Source: Hygrocybe punicea (Eukaryota > Basidiomycota > Agaricomycetes > Agaricales > Hygrophoraceae). From it: DNA of 64,000 bases. The position numbers and the translations under genes are program-made. Shown piece by piece: positions 12,011-25,286 of the stretch. The DNA is taken from NCBI GenBank assembly GCA_963556145.1, contig OY744463.1, positions 3,410,001-3,474,000 of the forward strand, in the 5' to 3' direction. How positions within the stretch are numbered: the first letter of the stretch is position 1; the number at the start of each line of letters is the position of its first letter. The notes below the pieces were generated by a model. The model was given only the letters and a program-made list of their open reading frames with translations, was not told the DNA's origin and ran no database searches.

Positions 12011-12718
12011 GCAATTTCGACTTCGGATGTTTTATGAACAAAAATCAATGCATTTGAAATTTAGCCAAAGGTATTGGATCTTGAAAAAAAATATAACGGT
12101 GCACACTTCAGGAGGCGGAGAAATTAGGGAAGCAGTCAGTCAAAGTCTTTGAATGCTTGTTCTGGGCGTGTTCTTCCAGTCTATACGGGTGAGCATTCAA
12201 CATTCAACGGTGAAACTCGATGGGTTGGATGGTTGACGTACGCAGGCTGGCGAGTGGTGATGAGCTGCATGAACAGACTTGTCAAAATCCGGCCATCCAG
12301 AGAATTCCAGATGCAAACTGACGAACGGCTGTTTGCAAGTTGCGCACACGATGCTCCTTGCAGCCTCATTTACTTTTGACTGGCTCTTTGGCGCACCCTT
12401 TTCTTTTGCATTTCGCTCTCGTTTTTGCTGTGCTCTGGCCCCCTGACAAGCTAGGATGAGTCGAGGGTTGATTGGTGATTATGATGAAGAACTACGTTGC
12501 CCATATCGATGTTGTTGCAGGAGGGGTCGAGGGAGTCGAGTCACTTTGGCATCACATGATGCGCATTTTTCTATTTACTACGTAATATCGAAATGTCCAT
12601 CTTGAAGTCTGCCTCAATCATCGGGAAAGCCAATCATGTCGGTTTTTCTTCAAGACTTAAGCTTAAGCTTTACCGAAAGCTCTCCTGTCATTCTCTCACC
12701 ATCCAACAACGCTTCGTG
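12011..12718. other. Intergenic: TIM10 3' flank and GLY1 promoter/5' leader
   Basis: About 700 bases between two plus-strand genes. Short open frames here (for example 12149-12379) have no family resemblance. The region just before GLY1 is in frame with it back to an ATG at 12593, which could be an alternative start, but the added sequence does not look like a conserved extension. No RNA gene or repeat was recognised. Confidence 0.4.
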
Positions 12719-14298
12719 ATGAACGCTGCACGAGCTCGGATTGCGGAAGAAGTCAAGATCGATGTGTTGTCTAGGACTGTGGAAGCAGACAATGCGGCAC
12801 TGATGAGAGACGTTTCGCGATCTTTTATATGTGAGGTGATCGTGGCTAGATTTCTCGAAATCTTACTGATGAAGAGCCAAGCCGATACCATCACAGGTTT
12901 TTTTCCAATGAATTCTTTTCTCATACCATCTTTGAAAATCTATTCCACTCAGTGCCAACCAAGGAGATGTATGCTTACGCTGTGCAAGCCTCCCTTGGTG
13001 ACGATATATACGCAATCGAGCCCTCCACAAGGGCTTTGGAAAAACATATGGCACAATTGACAGGCAAAGAAGCTGCGTTGTTTGTTGCGTCCGGGACCAT
13101 GTCAAACCAGCTCGCCATACGGACGCACCTCAAGCAACCTCCATACTCTGTTCTTGTTGATCATCGCTCACACATGGACAAGTAGGTCTCAGTAGTCTTC
13201 GTAGCTGTTTTGTCTTGACAGTTCCATTATGAAAGGTATGAGGCTGGGGGATCAGCATTTCATTCCGGCGCGGCTCACATAACGGTTATTCCATCCAATA
13301 GTAAGTTCATTTTTCTTCTCTGAGACTTGACATGCGAATTAGCAACTCTAGACCATCATTTGACACTTTCCGATGTCGAGCGTTCCGTTATTATAGGCAC
13401 AGACGTCCATATGTAATGCATTTATGTCATCGCAGATTTGCAGTCATTCAAGTTTTATTAGGGCACCAACAGAACTGATCGCCATCGAGAATACTCTCAA
13501 TGGAACAATCATCCCTCAAGAGGAAATTGTCGCCATCTCCGAGTTTGCCCATTCCAAGGGCATCAGGATGCATCTCGACGGGGCCCGTATTTGGCATGTC
13601 GCCGTCGAAACTGCAACACCTGTGAATGTCCTATGCGATCCGTTTGACTCCGTCAGTCTGTGCTTCAGCAAAGGCCTAGGTAGCTGTATCGCCAATGTTT
13701 TATTCCCATAACGAATTAACGCGTCTTTTGCTTAGGTGCCCCTGTGGGGTCATGTTTAGCTGGTACAAGGGAGTTCATCACAAGGGCACGATGGTTTAGA
13801 AAGATTTTTGGTGGAAGCATGAGGCAAACGGGCATACTCTCGGCATGCGCTGCATACGCCCTCTCGCATAACTTCTCCCTGTTACCCGCTGTGCATGCCC
13901 TCGCCCGATATCTCGAGCAGGGACTGGTCGAAATCGGTGTGGACATCATGAGTCCAGCTGAGACTTGCATGGTCGGCGTTGTCGCTTGATCTATTCGCTA
14001 TTCTTACCATCTTATCCAGCTGTTCTATGATCCGTCGCCTATTCGCGTGACTTACGACGAAATTGCCAATAAAGCAAGCCAGCTTTCTGAACCGATAACA
14101 CTTGCTGGTTCTAGGATCGTCGTACATATGCAGACGACAAAGCAAGCGGTTGATGATCTGCTATCCGTCATCCGGGTGCTCTCTGAGGAGAAGAAGACGC
14201 AGGCAGAGTTTGGGCGAGCTGATGTCAAACCACAGCTGAATGGTGATATATACAACGATGTATATACTCGGCGAACGCGTGGCACCGCGCGATTGTAA
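12719..14298 (+). CDS. GLY1: Low-specificity L-threonine aldolase
   Basis: PLP-dependent enzyme that splits L-threonine and L-allo-threonine to glycine and acetaldehyde. It is a fold-type I enzyme of the threonine aldolase/beta-eliminating lyase family. After an N-terminal stretch (MNAARARIAEE...LMRDVSRSFISD), exons give TITVPTKEMYAYAV, SLGDDIYAIEPSTRALE, LTGKEAALFVASGTMSNQLAI, APTELIAIENTLNGTIIP, GIRMHLDGARIWHVAVE and SVSLCFSKGLGAPVGS, whose lysine binds PLP. The His/Asp pair in RMHLDGAR is also conserved. The 3' part (GSMRQTGILSACAAYAL, FYDPSPIRVTYDEI) completes the fold. The ATG at 12719 was preferred because the reading from there runs cleanly into the conserved core; an in-frame ATG at 12593 is possible. 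Confidence 0.93.
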
Positions 14299-14501
14299 CA
14301 GTTAGATGCAAACGGGTGAGCCAATTTTTTTTCGATCTGATTTCAAACAACTTGGATAAACCAATCCCTCAAATAGATCCCAATTCCATAGGCGGTGCTG
14401 AAGCGCTATGAACGCGAAGTTCGAAACCACGATACACAAAGTTACGTTTATTAGCCGCAACAGTGTGCCTCTGCGTTGAATGAAAATGTACATTGACAAA
14501 A

Positions 14502-17500
14502 CTACCCCTTACCGACATATCTCTGTTTTTCGTATTCTTTCCACAGCGACTTCATGGTGGCTTTCCCGCCCACATCGGGAGTGGAAACCATCATAGCATC
14601 TCTACTGTGCTCATTCAACATATCACAAAGCGAGAAAAGGCCAGGTTGGAGCTCCTTCTTAAGTTCCAGCGGTACGACGCACAAGGGGTCATTCATGATG
14701 TCGATGTACGCCTTGAGGACGAAGGCTGCGTGCTTGGAGAATGGTCTGGCCAACGACTCAGCCTTTTGGGCGTCTGTGGACCATGTATGGCTCTTAATGG
14801 TGCTCTTGGTGGTCAGGCTCACCAGCAGCCTAGCCAAGGCCTTTGCCTCCTCCGCAGTTAGGGGACCAGTAATACTGATCCATTTCGGAAGTGTATCCGC
14901 CACAAGCTTGCTCTGCTTTGCTCCAAGATGCGGACGAAGTCCTCGAATAGACATCACCAGCTGTCGCAATATTATGCCCAGATGAGGTAGCTCCGGGACG
15001 ACCAGGTCTCGACGGAGACGGATCAACGCATTGACGATGGCAACAATATGGTGGAAGATGGTGGTTGAGGTCTCGTCATCATGGTCTTCGGATCCGATTA
15101 GAAATTTAGATAGCAATGACCAGATAGTGCCAAGATCTTGGGACCGCAGGGCCGCCGGCTGAACAAGGAACATGAGCGCTATGTACAACTCTGTGGAACA
15201 GGAAGCTCACCCGATCCGAACAATGTCTTGCTACGAAATCCAATACTTGACGTCGAAGGTACACAGGTCCCAGACTGAATGTGCTACAGTTTACAAACGA
15301 GTTCAGGCAATGGGTGGCAGACGCTTGGATGGTCTTCAGGGTGCCTGACGAAAAGGTGAAGACAGCGTCGGATCGTGCAATATGAAATAATACTCACCTT
15401 GGGGCGCTTCGTGCAATAGCAACATCAAGAGTCGCGTTAGGCAGGTCAAGTCCTTCGGCAAGTGACCAGCATTCGACAAAGAATCTGAAACGAAACCAAG
15501 GATGTGGGAGAAATCTGTAAGAGAAAGTTGTCTGACGACTTTGGCAACATGTGCCTCAAACTCAATCCTGCCTAATGCGCATTGGGATAGACACGACCGC
15601 AATAAAAAAAGTCTCACTCGAAATCCCGGACAATGCCACGTACGATCCGACAATCACATCCAGTTGCAATAGGTGGTCGGCTTCAGGATATGTGTGAAGT
15701 TCTTCAAGTAGAACGGCCCAAGTCGCCGTACATATATCATCCAATCGGGGATCGATGCGAGTTGCGGTTGCTTCTGAACAGCGAGTGGACAGAATTTTGG
15801 TTACCAGAAGTTGTCCAAACTTGGGAGAGGCATGTCCTAGTGCATAATATATAACGCTCATAATAAGAACAAGAACAAATTTAGAACATACTGTTGAGTT
15901 TGAGCCATCTCCTAAGAGACAGAACGCGGCACCAAATAAGGAGCGAGCCTCGTTGGCGGAGTAATAGGTCAAGTGAAGTTTGTTCGGCGTTTAGTATTCT
16001 CATCCGAGTGAGAACCGAAGTAAAAATGTGTTCTTGTAAAGCGAACATAGAGGTCAGTATCTCCTCTGAAAAACTAGAAGGGTAAGTTTAGTACTGCAGA
16101 AACGACCGCAATTTAGAATACATACTCGGAATGGGTGAAAGCTGTTGTTGCCAAATCGATTAATTGCATTAAGCCTAATTGCAGAATACCGCATAATTGT
16201 GGTTCCGTTGCAGCAAGCGGTTGCAGCAAATCGGATTGTGTGAACGAATTGAGAGTTCTCAAGATTGCTTGAGTACTGGTCCCTCTTTTCAACAAGGTTC
16301 TTCACTAAAATTGAGAATGACCACCTTGTCACCTGAATTGGGTTACTCACAAAAGATGTACGTCAATCAATTCCAAGGTGACCGAAGTACACTCGGCGTT
16401 TGGATGTACGAGGGGCAGTTTATTATGCAACAAATGCTCCAAAAATTCTGGAAGGGTTGGCAATGGGTAGGGAGGATTTGAGACAGTGTCCACCGTATGG
16501 GGCGGGGATCCTATAGTAGGATCTACGGCGCCTGCGTATGGAAAGGTGCGCCGAAGGAAATCACGTAGAACTGTGAGCAAATTCATAAACGTCATCCTGT
16601 TGTCGTCGTCAATAGGCAACATGCTAATGAGAATATCGGCAGCCAAAGCCCTTCGAATAAGATCCGTTCGGCACGCCCTTGATAAGTACTCGATAGGAAC
16701 CATCAAGACTATCTCGTATGTCGAGAGGGCATCTTGAAATTCCTGGATTGACAATGGGATGTCGCATATTCGTCGACCTAAACACTTCCTAGCATCAATT
16801 CTGTCAAGAATGAAGGTTTCACTGTTCAACCGAGTAAGAAACACACCTATATATCAGGTCAGCAACACAGCAGGCAAATAAGGATCGCCCTTACTCCTCA
16901 GATTTGGTAGTTCCCAAAACTGTGCCGAACACAAAGCCTGAGCCAAGCATGCCTGTCCTCGCATGTTATGCACTGCTGATAAGAGGGTATCACCGCGCCT
17001 GATGCCTAGTATCACTTTCACTAATCGCTCTAAATGTTGTTCCGAAGCAACCAGACTGCCAACGCATGTCAGCTTTGGGGAATAATTATCCCGCTAGGCT
17101 CACTCGATAACAGACAACCATCTCTGAATTAGCAAATGAAGGAGGGCCCAAGCAGCTCTACTTCTTCCATTTTCATCTTGTGTCAATTGAGATAGCGGAT
17201 AAGGCCATCCAACGTCTGAGGCATCAAAGTTTCGATCAAGATAGTCCAATAAGCTCGTCAGCACTTGTTCCGAATGGTCAGCCTGTGTACGGGTGCAGTG
17301 CTTGAGGAGGGTACGGAACTATAAAGGATGTTGGTTGACAAACGGACAAATAGAAGGCTGCCTACCAGTTCAAGACTGAGGTCTGGAAGAATCCCAGCGT
17401 CCTTGCTTGCATTGAGCAAATTTACCCAGATTTTTGAATCATATTGCCACGAAATGAGGTATTGCCTTTCATTGCGACACAAAGCATACCATAATCGGAG

Positions 17501-19554
17501 GATAGCAGTCGTGACAATCTGGGCTGCCCATTCATCGCTGCAATCACGTTTTCGTATAATTTCGAGCATTGTGTTGAGTGAAATATGGATAAATGTTGTC
17601 TTTGCGTCATCGAGGAATCCTAGTATCTCTTGTTGCAGGGGTTTGGGAGCCGATTGGACAGGCAATGACGATAAAACAATGGAGGCTATTCCGACTGATA
17701 GGGAACAGGTTATCGCTGAATCCTCCGACTTACACCTTCGATCAGCGTTATGCTCGGGCTTTCTTCGTTTCCTAGAACTGTCGTCGTCATCGTGGGCGGC
17801 CTGATAGTCGAGACTGTAAAATCTCTCCCAGGAAGCCCTGGATAGATGCATAACGATGTCGATGGTCTCAGTGATTTGACCAGGTGTAAGAAAGCCTTGG
17901 ACACATTTTCCAAGTCTATCAAGGTGGGAAGCGTGGAGAAGCGGTCCTGAAAACGCAATTTGATAGACTTCCCTCGGCCCACCCGGAAAACAGGAAGGCG
18001 GCTGCGAGAGCGCCGCAAAGAGATTCCGAATGTAAACTGGCATCGTGCGTGTTTTGGAATGATAATCAAGAAGGTGATTTAAGTACGAAAGAGCGGAGGA
18101 ACATGACTCCACTGCCTGAATTTGGATTTAGTATTGACACAAGGTGTCGAAAAATCCGCACCAGGAGTAAATTTGGCAGAATTCTGGAGACCGCTTGGCC
18201 AACAAGATCATAATCTATGCGAATTAGAGCGGATAAAATCTCGAACGCGAACACTGTTACACCAACACGTTCCGCTTGCCCAACGAGTAAGTAGAAGTAC
18301 TTGTGGGATGGTAAAGATGCCTGCACTTACTATTCCAAGTATGGTCAAGAGCTGCGATAGCCAAATCTCTGGCTAAAATTAACGATTGCTGCGCATCTTG
18401 TTGGCTCACGACAAATAACTTCTCTTTCTCCACAACAGATAGCAAAGCAAGTCTCGCCGACCAGGTATCCTCGACAGCGGAAGTCTTGCTTAGTAAGGAG
18501 TGAAATAATGAAAAGCAAGCCATCCCGTCGGCGAGAAATCCTTCAGCAGTTCCCGCGGCTCGGTTTGAACAGTTGACATATAAGATGGAATGATGCTTCT
18601 TGATACATTGGACAAAAGCGGTGAAAATATGAGGGAGGACACCGAGTACAAGTAATGGAGAGGTTGCAATGATCTCGCCCAACTTGTCGACTAATGCATT
18701 TGCGAACTGTGGCTCGCGATTCTGGCGTAGAACGTCAAAACTGAAAAGCACCTCAATTCCGATAGTATCAATATTGTCCAAGAGGATGCGGTAAGTTCCA
18801 CGAGACTCGGGTCGGACAGATACACATTCCAGCCAAGGTTGCAGATGGTTCTGCAGAAATGAGACATATCCCTGTCAATGAAAGGCTCAGTGCAGGAATA
18901 TTCATGGCATCGCGTAAAACAAACTTTTTTTCTGTTAGAGCCATTCGATAAGTGTGTACGGAACGAGGACGTGATTAAACAACCTATTTGTGCAAGACTC
19001 TCATCCACTTCACAAAACCTGAATACTCGAAGGATTGCACCGAAACAATCTGACAACGCATCCAAACCGAGCCTATGAACACCAACTTGCCAAATAATGA
19101 CGACACAACGGCAAACGACAGGTGTCAGCACCTGACGGCATTCTTCGGGGAGAGAAGATACTAGGTTGAGGAAAGACGCAACAGTGGGAGCGAAGGGAAT
19201 GCGGGTCAGTAAAGAGACGAGCCAGGTTTTGGTAGAGTGAGCGTTGACAGGTGAGACGATTTCAGCCAGAAGTGTCCAGAAGCGAGTATCCAGCAAAGGA
19301 TTTAATCCTCTACAAAATATCTGTACCAGCTCAAACAAACGTGTTGATTTCACGCACGATTCTGTGTCTTTGTCTTTCAATAACCTAGCCAAGATCCACT
19401 CCACTATCACCTCGCCTTTCCTGGGGACATAAAGAGCCGTGTTGTCCCAAGCTTGCATAGCGATGTCGATCTTCAGTGGGCATCCTGGAGAAGGGGGGTC
19501 TGACTGTGCTTTCAGGGCTCGAACGAAACTCTGCGAGGACTTCGTAAAGTCCAT
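14502..19554 (-). CDS. URB2: Nucleolar 27S pre-rRNA processing protein URB2/NPA2
   Basis: A very large, many-exon gene for a helical-repeat protein of early 60S ribosome assembly. The decisive evidence is the C-terminal Urb2/Npa2 domain (about 15188-14502): GLRPHLGAKQSKLVADTLP, SKHAAFVLKAYIDIMNDPL, LELKKELQPGLFSLCDMLNEH and DVGGKATMKSLWKEYEKQRYVG. The rest is leucine-rich helical sequence without strong motifs, consistent with an alpha-solenoid. The ATG at 19554 begins MDFTKSSQSFVRALKAQ. Roughly ten introns are implied by frame changes, and the middle exons (about 15200-17250) are the least certain. It diverges from the RBR ligase gene with 84 bases between start codons. Confidence 0.85.
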
Positions 19555-19638
19555 CACAGTCTCTTCAAGCTTAAGTGTAAAAAACAAAAGTTCTGACCCT
19601 AACCTGATCCCGAGTCTTGATCATTTATTGACTCACAA

Positions 19639-21295
19639 AATGTCCTTGCCTTCCTTTCCAGAAAGTGATTTGGAGATCTGCCAAACGTTGCAATCCGAGG
19701 AGCGTGAGGTGTTGGAGGTGAGTATCGTAGCCTCAATCAAGGGATGATTTTGACACCAAACTACATCTATGCGGCAACAGTCTATCTATCCAGGTTGTGT
19801 TCAAGTTTCTGGCCTCTCCGGGGGACATATAAAACTAGAAATTCCCGTTGAACTGGGAGTTCCACGAACTATCGCTGTAATCGACGATGGCACGACTAGT
19901 ACGGCGTCAGGCCTGATAGTTGAAACCAAACTTGAACGATCCGAACCCGTTTCTCTGGCCACTCTGCCGCCGCTGCTTTTACATGTGTTTTTGCCGGGTG
20001 CCTATCCCCTCTACTGTCCTCCCGAGATTTTGTCACTCCGTGCCACCCATTCATGGCTCCCTCACCTTCATATCCTCCGGAAATGTCTTCTTGAAATGTG
20101 GCAAACTGGGGAAGTCGTTCTCTACAATTGGATAGAATATTTACGAAACGGTGAGTTTTTTGACGATTTGAAACTGAAGTCTGGTGGTGGTAGTGATGGC
20201 GTCATTCAGTATGTGGCCGTGCTTGAAGACATTAATATTGCGACCACTGACTATCAGGCGACAGCATTCCACACCCGGCACCTCCTTTGCTCGTGTCTCT
20301 GCTATCTCTCTATGACATTTCCACCAAAACCGAGAAGTTCTCTCACGATACCTACACCTGTTCAATTTGCTTTGCGGAGTACAAGGGCGCGCGGTGCTTT
20401 GAATTGTTATGTTCCCATGTGTTCTGCCGATCTTGCTTGGAGGGATATTGGAAATTATGTATTGCGGAAGGAGACGTCCGGAGAGTAGGTTGTCCGGATC
20501 CGGAATGTGTCAAAGCAGGTAGAGAGGCTGATGAAGAGGAAGTTATTAAAGTAGTCACCGATGAAGAATTAAGGCGGTGGCAGTGGTTAAGGGAGAAAAG
20601 AATTCTTGATGAGGGTTTGTCTTGGTTCGTTTCGTCCTATACACCTCAAGGCGTTAACCTCCATAGATCCAACGATTATCCATTGCCCAATGGCTTTCTG
20701 TCAAACACCCATCTCGAAACCTCCAAGGGAAGAAAACAGCGGATATGATAGGCTTCGAATTTGTAGTGGGTGTGGCTATTCCTTCTGCTCCTTCTGCAAA
20801 CGTATTTGGTAGGTCCAACATATGCAGATTTATAACTATGAGCTAACCTTGCGAAGGCATGGTCCACACTCAGCATGCCCAATACCATCGGTCGAGACGT
20901 TCATTGTAGAATACTTGGCTTTGCCAGCCGATTCACCGTTACGCGAAGTTATGGGAAGACGATATGGTACAGCCAATATTATCAAGCTCGTGTCCAGGTA
21001 TGAGGAAGAACAATCAACTCAAAAATGGCTTGCAAATTCTACCATGGCTTGCCCTGGATGCCATGTCCACGTTGAGAAGTCCCTTGGTTGCAATCATGTA
21101 AGTAGTTCTCTTCAACGACCTCTTCATCATTTGACGTGGGATGTGTAGATGACGTGTTCGAAATGCCAACAACACTTTTGCTATCGTTGTGGGGTTAAGC
21201 TCCAAGCTTCCTGTCCATATGAGCACTTCTCTACACCGGGACTAAGTTGTTACAACAAGTTATTCGACCGACAGCCCGCCGATGAAATGGAATAG
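19639..21295 (+). CDS. RWD-RBR E3 ubiquitin ligase (RNF14/ITT1 family)
   Basis: RING-between-RING ligases pass ubiquitin through a cysteine on RING2. The N-terminal half is an RWD domain (LQSEEREVLESIYPG..., FLPGAYPLYCPPEILSL) that commonly docks E2 or partner proteins. RING1 follows: CSICFAEYKGARCFELLCSH, FCRSCLEGYW and GCPDPEC. The in-between domain has IIHCPMAFCQTPI, ICSGCGYSFCSFCKRIWHG. RING2 reads CPGCHVHVEKSLGCNHMTC, with the candidate catalytic cysteine in GCNHM, then CYRCGVKL. The domain order matches human RNF14 (ARA54), recently tied to resolving stalled translation factors, and yeast Itt1, which binds release factors. Introns interrupt between RING1 and IBR and inside RING2. The stop is at 21295. 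Confidence 0.92.
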
Positions 21296-21638
21296 CAATC
21301 GTTTTGCTAAATAAATTCGTTTTACATGTGTAAAAATAAAATAAACCGAGTCAGTATGTAGTGCCGATTCGGACGGCTTTGGTAATCCACTGAATCACAA
21401 CCGAAACCAAGACAGTCCAGCCGAGACTTTCACTCTTTCCTTTCTTTCGAATTCTACTTATATATCAATTCTATCTGCACTGTCTCGTCGTATTCCTGTT
21501 CCCGGCTCTTCTTCATCCCATTCTACAAGCTCCAGGAAGACCAGACATCGATACCACTTACTCAATACCCTCCTATCCACATACCCTCCTCACCACAACC
21601 TTACTCTGTGAAGCCGCCACGCAATTTTGATTACGAAC
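21296..21638. promoter_or_regulatory. Promoter region of the KH-domain gene
   Basis: About 340 bases between two plus-strand genes. It contains a TATATA hexamer at 21459-21464, roughly 175 bases upstream of the ATG, followed by pyrimidine-rich sequence and several TTCC/CCATTC tracts typical of fungal 5' leaders. No other element is recognised. Confidence 0.4.
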
Positions 21639-24600
21639 ATGGATATCTACACCACATCTTTTACTTATCCACGCCGGTCGCGGCACATTCATTCCTCTGC
21701 TTCCCCTTTCGATTTTCAAGGAAAGGAGCTTAGAGCACCCGGAGTCGATTCTTATACGACGGCTCAGCATATCAACAATAACATTCCTGATGCTTCACCT
21801 CCATTTGATGCCGAGGCCGTTCAAAAATTAGCAGTGGTCGCTATGTCTATGACGGGTTGCCATGTTTCCTATTTCGTGGCAGATCATGGTAGAGGATGGA
21901 ATTTTCATATTACTGGAGCCTACCAACAAGTCCTGAGTGCTCGAGGTATGATACTCAAAGAGTGTCCGGTACAGGTAGCCCTCAACCTCCTTTTTTTTTG
22001 GAAACCACAACTGACCCGTCTTGTTCAGACACGTGCCGCCATCAAAGTAATTCGCTCGGAAATTCTCGACTCTCCAATGATGAAACCTACTCTCAAGTCA
22101 GACGTCCGTCGCAGGCTTGACGAGATTGCCTCCCAAACGTCGGCCCACATAGCTGTTGTCAATAGCCCATTCTCGCTGTCAAATCATGCACCACCCGACG
22201 GAATCAGCAGCAGTGCTGGTTGGTCAGGACTCGAAACCGAGCGTGTCTGTGAACTCGTTGTGACTGGCCATGGGGACTCCGTAGATCTTGCACGTGTTCG
22301 CCTGTTGGTCATGCTTGACGAATTGGTGAGTTTCTTTCGGCTCCAAACGGATTTCATTTCACCGTGTAGCAGAGCGGCTTGCATGCAGAAATATGTGAAA
22401 TAGATCATAAGTTACATGCTATCATCGCCGGCCGAAAGCGCAGTGTCTTGCAATCAATTCAAGAAGAAACGGCTACCAACATCTACTTCCCTTCACCTTT
22501 GCAAGGGCTTGTGGGCCCAGATGTGTCAAATCCCGCGGTCGCAAACTCTCCAAATGGGACACCTCTTCACGACAAAAATGTGATCTGGATCACTGGTGAA
22601 TTCTTTGGTGTTCAGAGAGCCAGAGATATGCTTTTCCAGGTCTCGGTTAACAAGGTACTGTTTTTATTGACCGTTGTTGCAACATTAAGGGTGAATGTGT
22701 CGACTTCATAGAGCAAGTCCGTCATTTCTAGAGATACAGCCATCTTGCCACGCAAATTGGACTGGATGGTGACAGATCGTGCAGATGACTTGAGGTCCAT
22801 CATGAGCGACAATGCGACCTTCATCCAATTTCCGCCCATTGGCAGCTCAACCAGCTTAATTACGGTTTATGGTGATCATAGGGTCAACATCCAGAGAACC
22901 ATCCGGTCGGTCATGCAACTAGTACGCACTCTTGTTTCGTATTTGATGGTCGGGCTAACTGGTTTCTTGCCTAGGCTTGCCAGTATTATGTGGCGTCATT
23001 CTGGCTCTTACCGGTCCAGTTTAATGTGTTGTTGCCTCATACCATGCTCAATGCTTCCCAAGTTGCCAATCTTCTCAAGCAGATCTCTATCAGTACTGGG
23101 GCAGAGGTTGTCTTCAAAAGCATGTGCTTTGAGATGCACGGACTTGAGCATGAAATCCGTGCCGCTGTTAACACCGTCTCGGAGCTAGACATTATCAAGG
23201 TTGCCTCTGACGTCTTTGTTACATCGGCCACTATCTAATTTATCTACAGACGTTCCATCACGAAATTCGCTTCCAGATCGAATTATCGAACGAGCACCGC
23301 GAATTTATTAGTGGCAAAAAGAATGGGAAGATCAATAAGATCATGCAAACCACCAATGTCAAAATCAAGTTTGAAACTTTCAACGACCACAACTTCCTCA
23401 TTGACATCGCAGGCTCTGATGGGTCAGTGCTTCAGGGTCTTTCTCTGCTACAGGAAGAACTCCCAGCGGAGATCTCGTTCCATGTGCCAGAATCATACCA
23501 CAAGCGCATCATCGGTGTAGGCGGCCGGAGCATCCAAAGGATCATGAAGAAGCACGGTGTGTATGTTAAATTTTCCAACGCTGAGGAATTTGCTGCTCTT
23601 GGCGGATACAACGATAACGACGACAATGTTATCGCAAGAACACCAGCCAAGAATGCAATTAATCTGGACAATCTCAAGCAGTCCGTCATGGAGTTGGTCA
23701 ACCCTAAGGCAAGAATCCGTCTGTATGACTCTCCTCATCATCTAACATAAATCTTAGGATAAAGACTATGTAAACGAAACCGTATCGATCCCCCGGCGAT
23801 ATCATCGCACTCTTTTAGGGGAAAAGGCGATATTTATTCACGACATCGAGACGAAAACTAACTCTCGAGTTCGTTTTCCGGATAAAGAAACAGCGTCAGA
23901 TGTCGTCACCATATTTGGGCCGGAAAGTCAGGTTCAAATTTCGGCTGCGATGCTACTGGTTGGTGTTGGGTATCAATTTTATCTAAAATGTGGCTAACTG
24001 ATATCAAGGATCACGTCCCATTCGAGGCCGACATGGCTGTTCCCTCTAGTGCAGACCTGCCACGCTTATGCACTTCTCAGGAGTTCACTGCTTTTGCTGA
24101 GCGTGTCAAACGCGAATTCCAGGTCTCTATTGTGCCCAACGTCAAAACACCTTCCAATGGCAGCGTTTCTGGCTCGGAGACACCTTCTGAATACTCGTTC
24201 AAGTTCCGGTGTCAGCGAAGTAACACTGACTTCCTGATCACCGCCAGGGAGATGCTGGAACAATTCTTGATCAATAACAATATCCACGTTTATCCCTCCG
24301 CGACATCGCATACTCACAAAAGAGGCGATTCCTTTGCGGAGGCCTTCCCGCACTTCGATAGCAAGGTCCTTTCGACAGCCAAGACACGTGGTGAAGGAAT
24401 ATTAGTTTCATTGAACCTATTTGGCTCACATACATCCCCTTAGATTCTGTGGACATGGGACGGCCCGATGTGGCAGGGGAAAGGAGGCTCCGACTTGCAA
24501 ACTCCTCACCCGACGTAAAGGCCCTATTTAACTCCCCTGCTTATATCTATGACTTTGAAGAGCAAGAAGATCCACAGGCGAATTATGTTCCGGGTCATTC

Positions 24601-25081
24601 TCTTGATTACTGGACACCGTTACCTCCCATTGTGTGTCACCTCCGTCAACTCATGTTGTGCAAGCTGATATAACAATAGGGATCTGGGATTCCTCAACGC
24701 ACGAAGCAAATCGATGATGCGTCGAAACGTGGATCGGATTCACTTTTGGAAGCAAAACTAAAGGAGCAGATTTCGAAGCCACGTTCCTTGCAGAATCGTG
24801 CCCAGTCACTAGACTTGACGATGTCTCTGTCCCGTATTGCAGAATCAACCTCTCGTCTACCGCCGCCAGAGTCTCCTACCACATCTACCGGAGACACTGG
24901 TGAAAATTCGAGCCCGAACTCGGCGACGGCCCCATCCTTTCCCAGCGTATACGCCCCGCCGAAGACAGCGATAATCGGAACGTCTGCTCAACGATCAGGT
25001 CGGGTTCGAGATGCTGCTGCTGTCGAAGAAGTTTCAAGAGTTCTCTCCAATCTGGGACTGGGACTGGGTAACAATATCTAG
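21639..25081 (+). CDS. Multi-KH-domain RNA-binding protein (vigilin/bicaudal-C-like)
   Basis: A protein of about 1000 residues made of consecutive KH-type RNA-binding folds. Recognisable GxxG loops or degenerate versions occur in HKLHAIIAGRKRSVLQSIQ, HREFISGKKNGKINKIMQ, YHKRIIGVGGRSIQRIMKK (the most canonical) and YHRTLLGEKAIFIHDIE, each followed by a strand such as VKIKFE or VYVKFS. More KH-like units lie upstream (FHITGAYQQVLSARGMILKE) and downstream (FRCQRSNTDFLITAREMLEQ). The tail is Ser/Pro-rich and probably disordered, ending GLGLGNNI. The architecture recalls fungal regulators such as Ustilago Khd4, but the orthology was not tested. Expected role: cytoplasmic mRNA binding and control of stability or translation. 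Several short introns are inferred; the ATG at 21639 was preferred over an upstream TTG. Confidence 0.82.
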
Positions 25082-25286
25082 ATTTTGTTACTCACGGATG
25101 CCATTCGGAGCTGATGGTATGTATAACATGGGAGTGGACAATACTGACACACCCTTGTTAATTTCTCGTTTACGACCTTCCTCTATATTGATTCGGGGAG
25201 CTTCTCCTGTAAAATACAAAACCCTGCGGTACTCATCTGTTCACTAATACTGTAACCAAAAATGTCTTCTCCAATCAAAGTACATA

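Noticed and set aside
12593..12718. Extended N terminus for the threonine aldolase
   Set aside because: The in-frame ATG at 12593 adds sequence without conserved features; kept only as an alternative.
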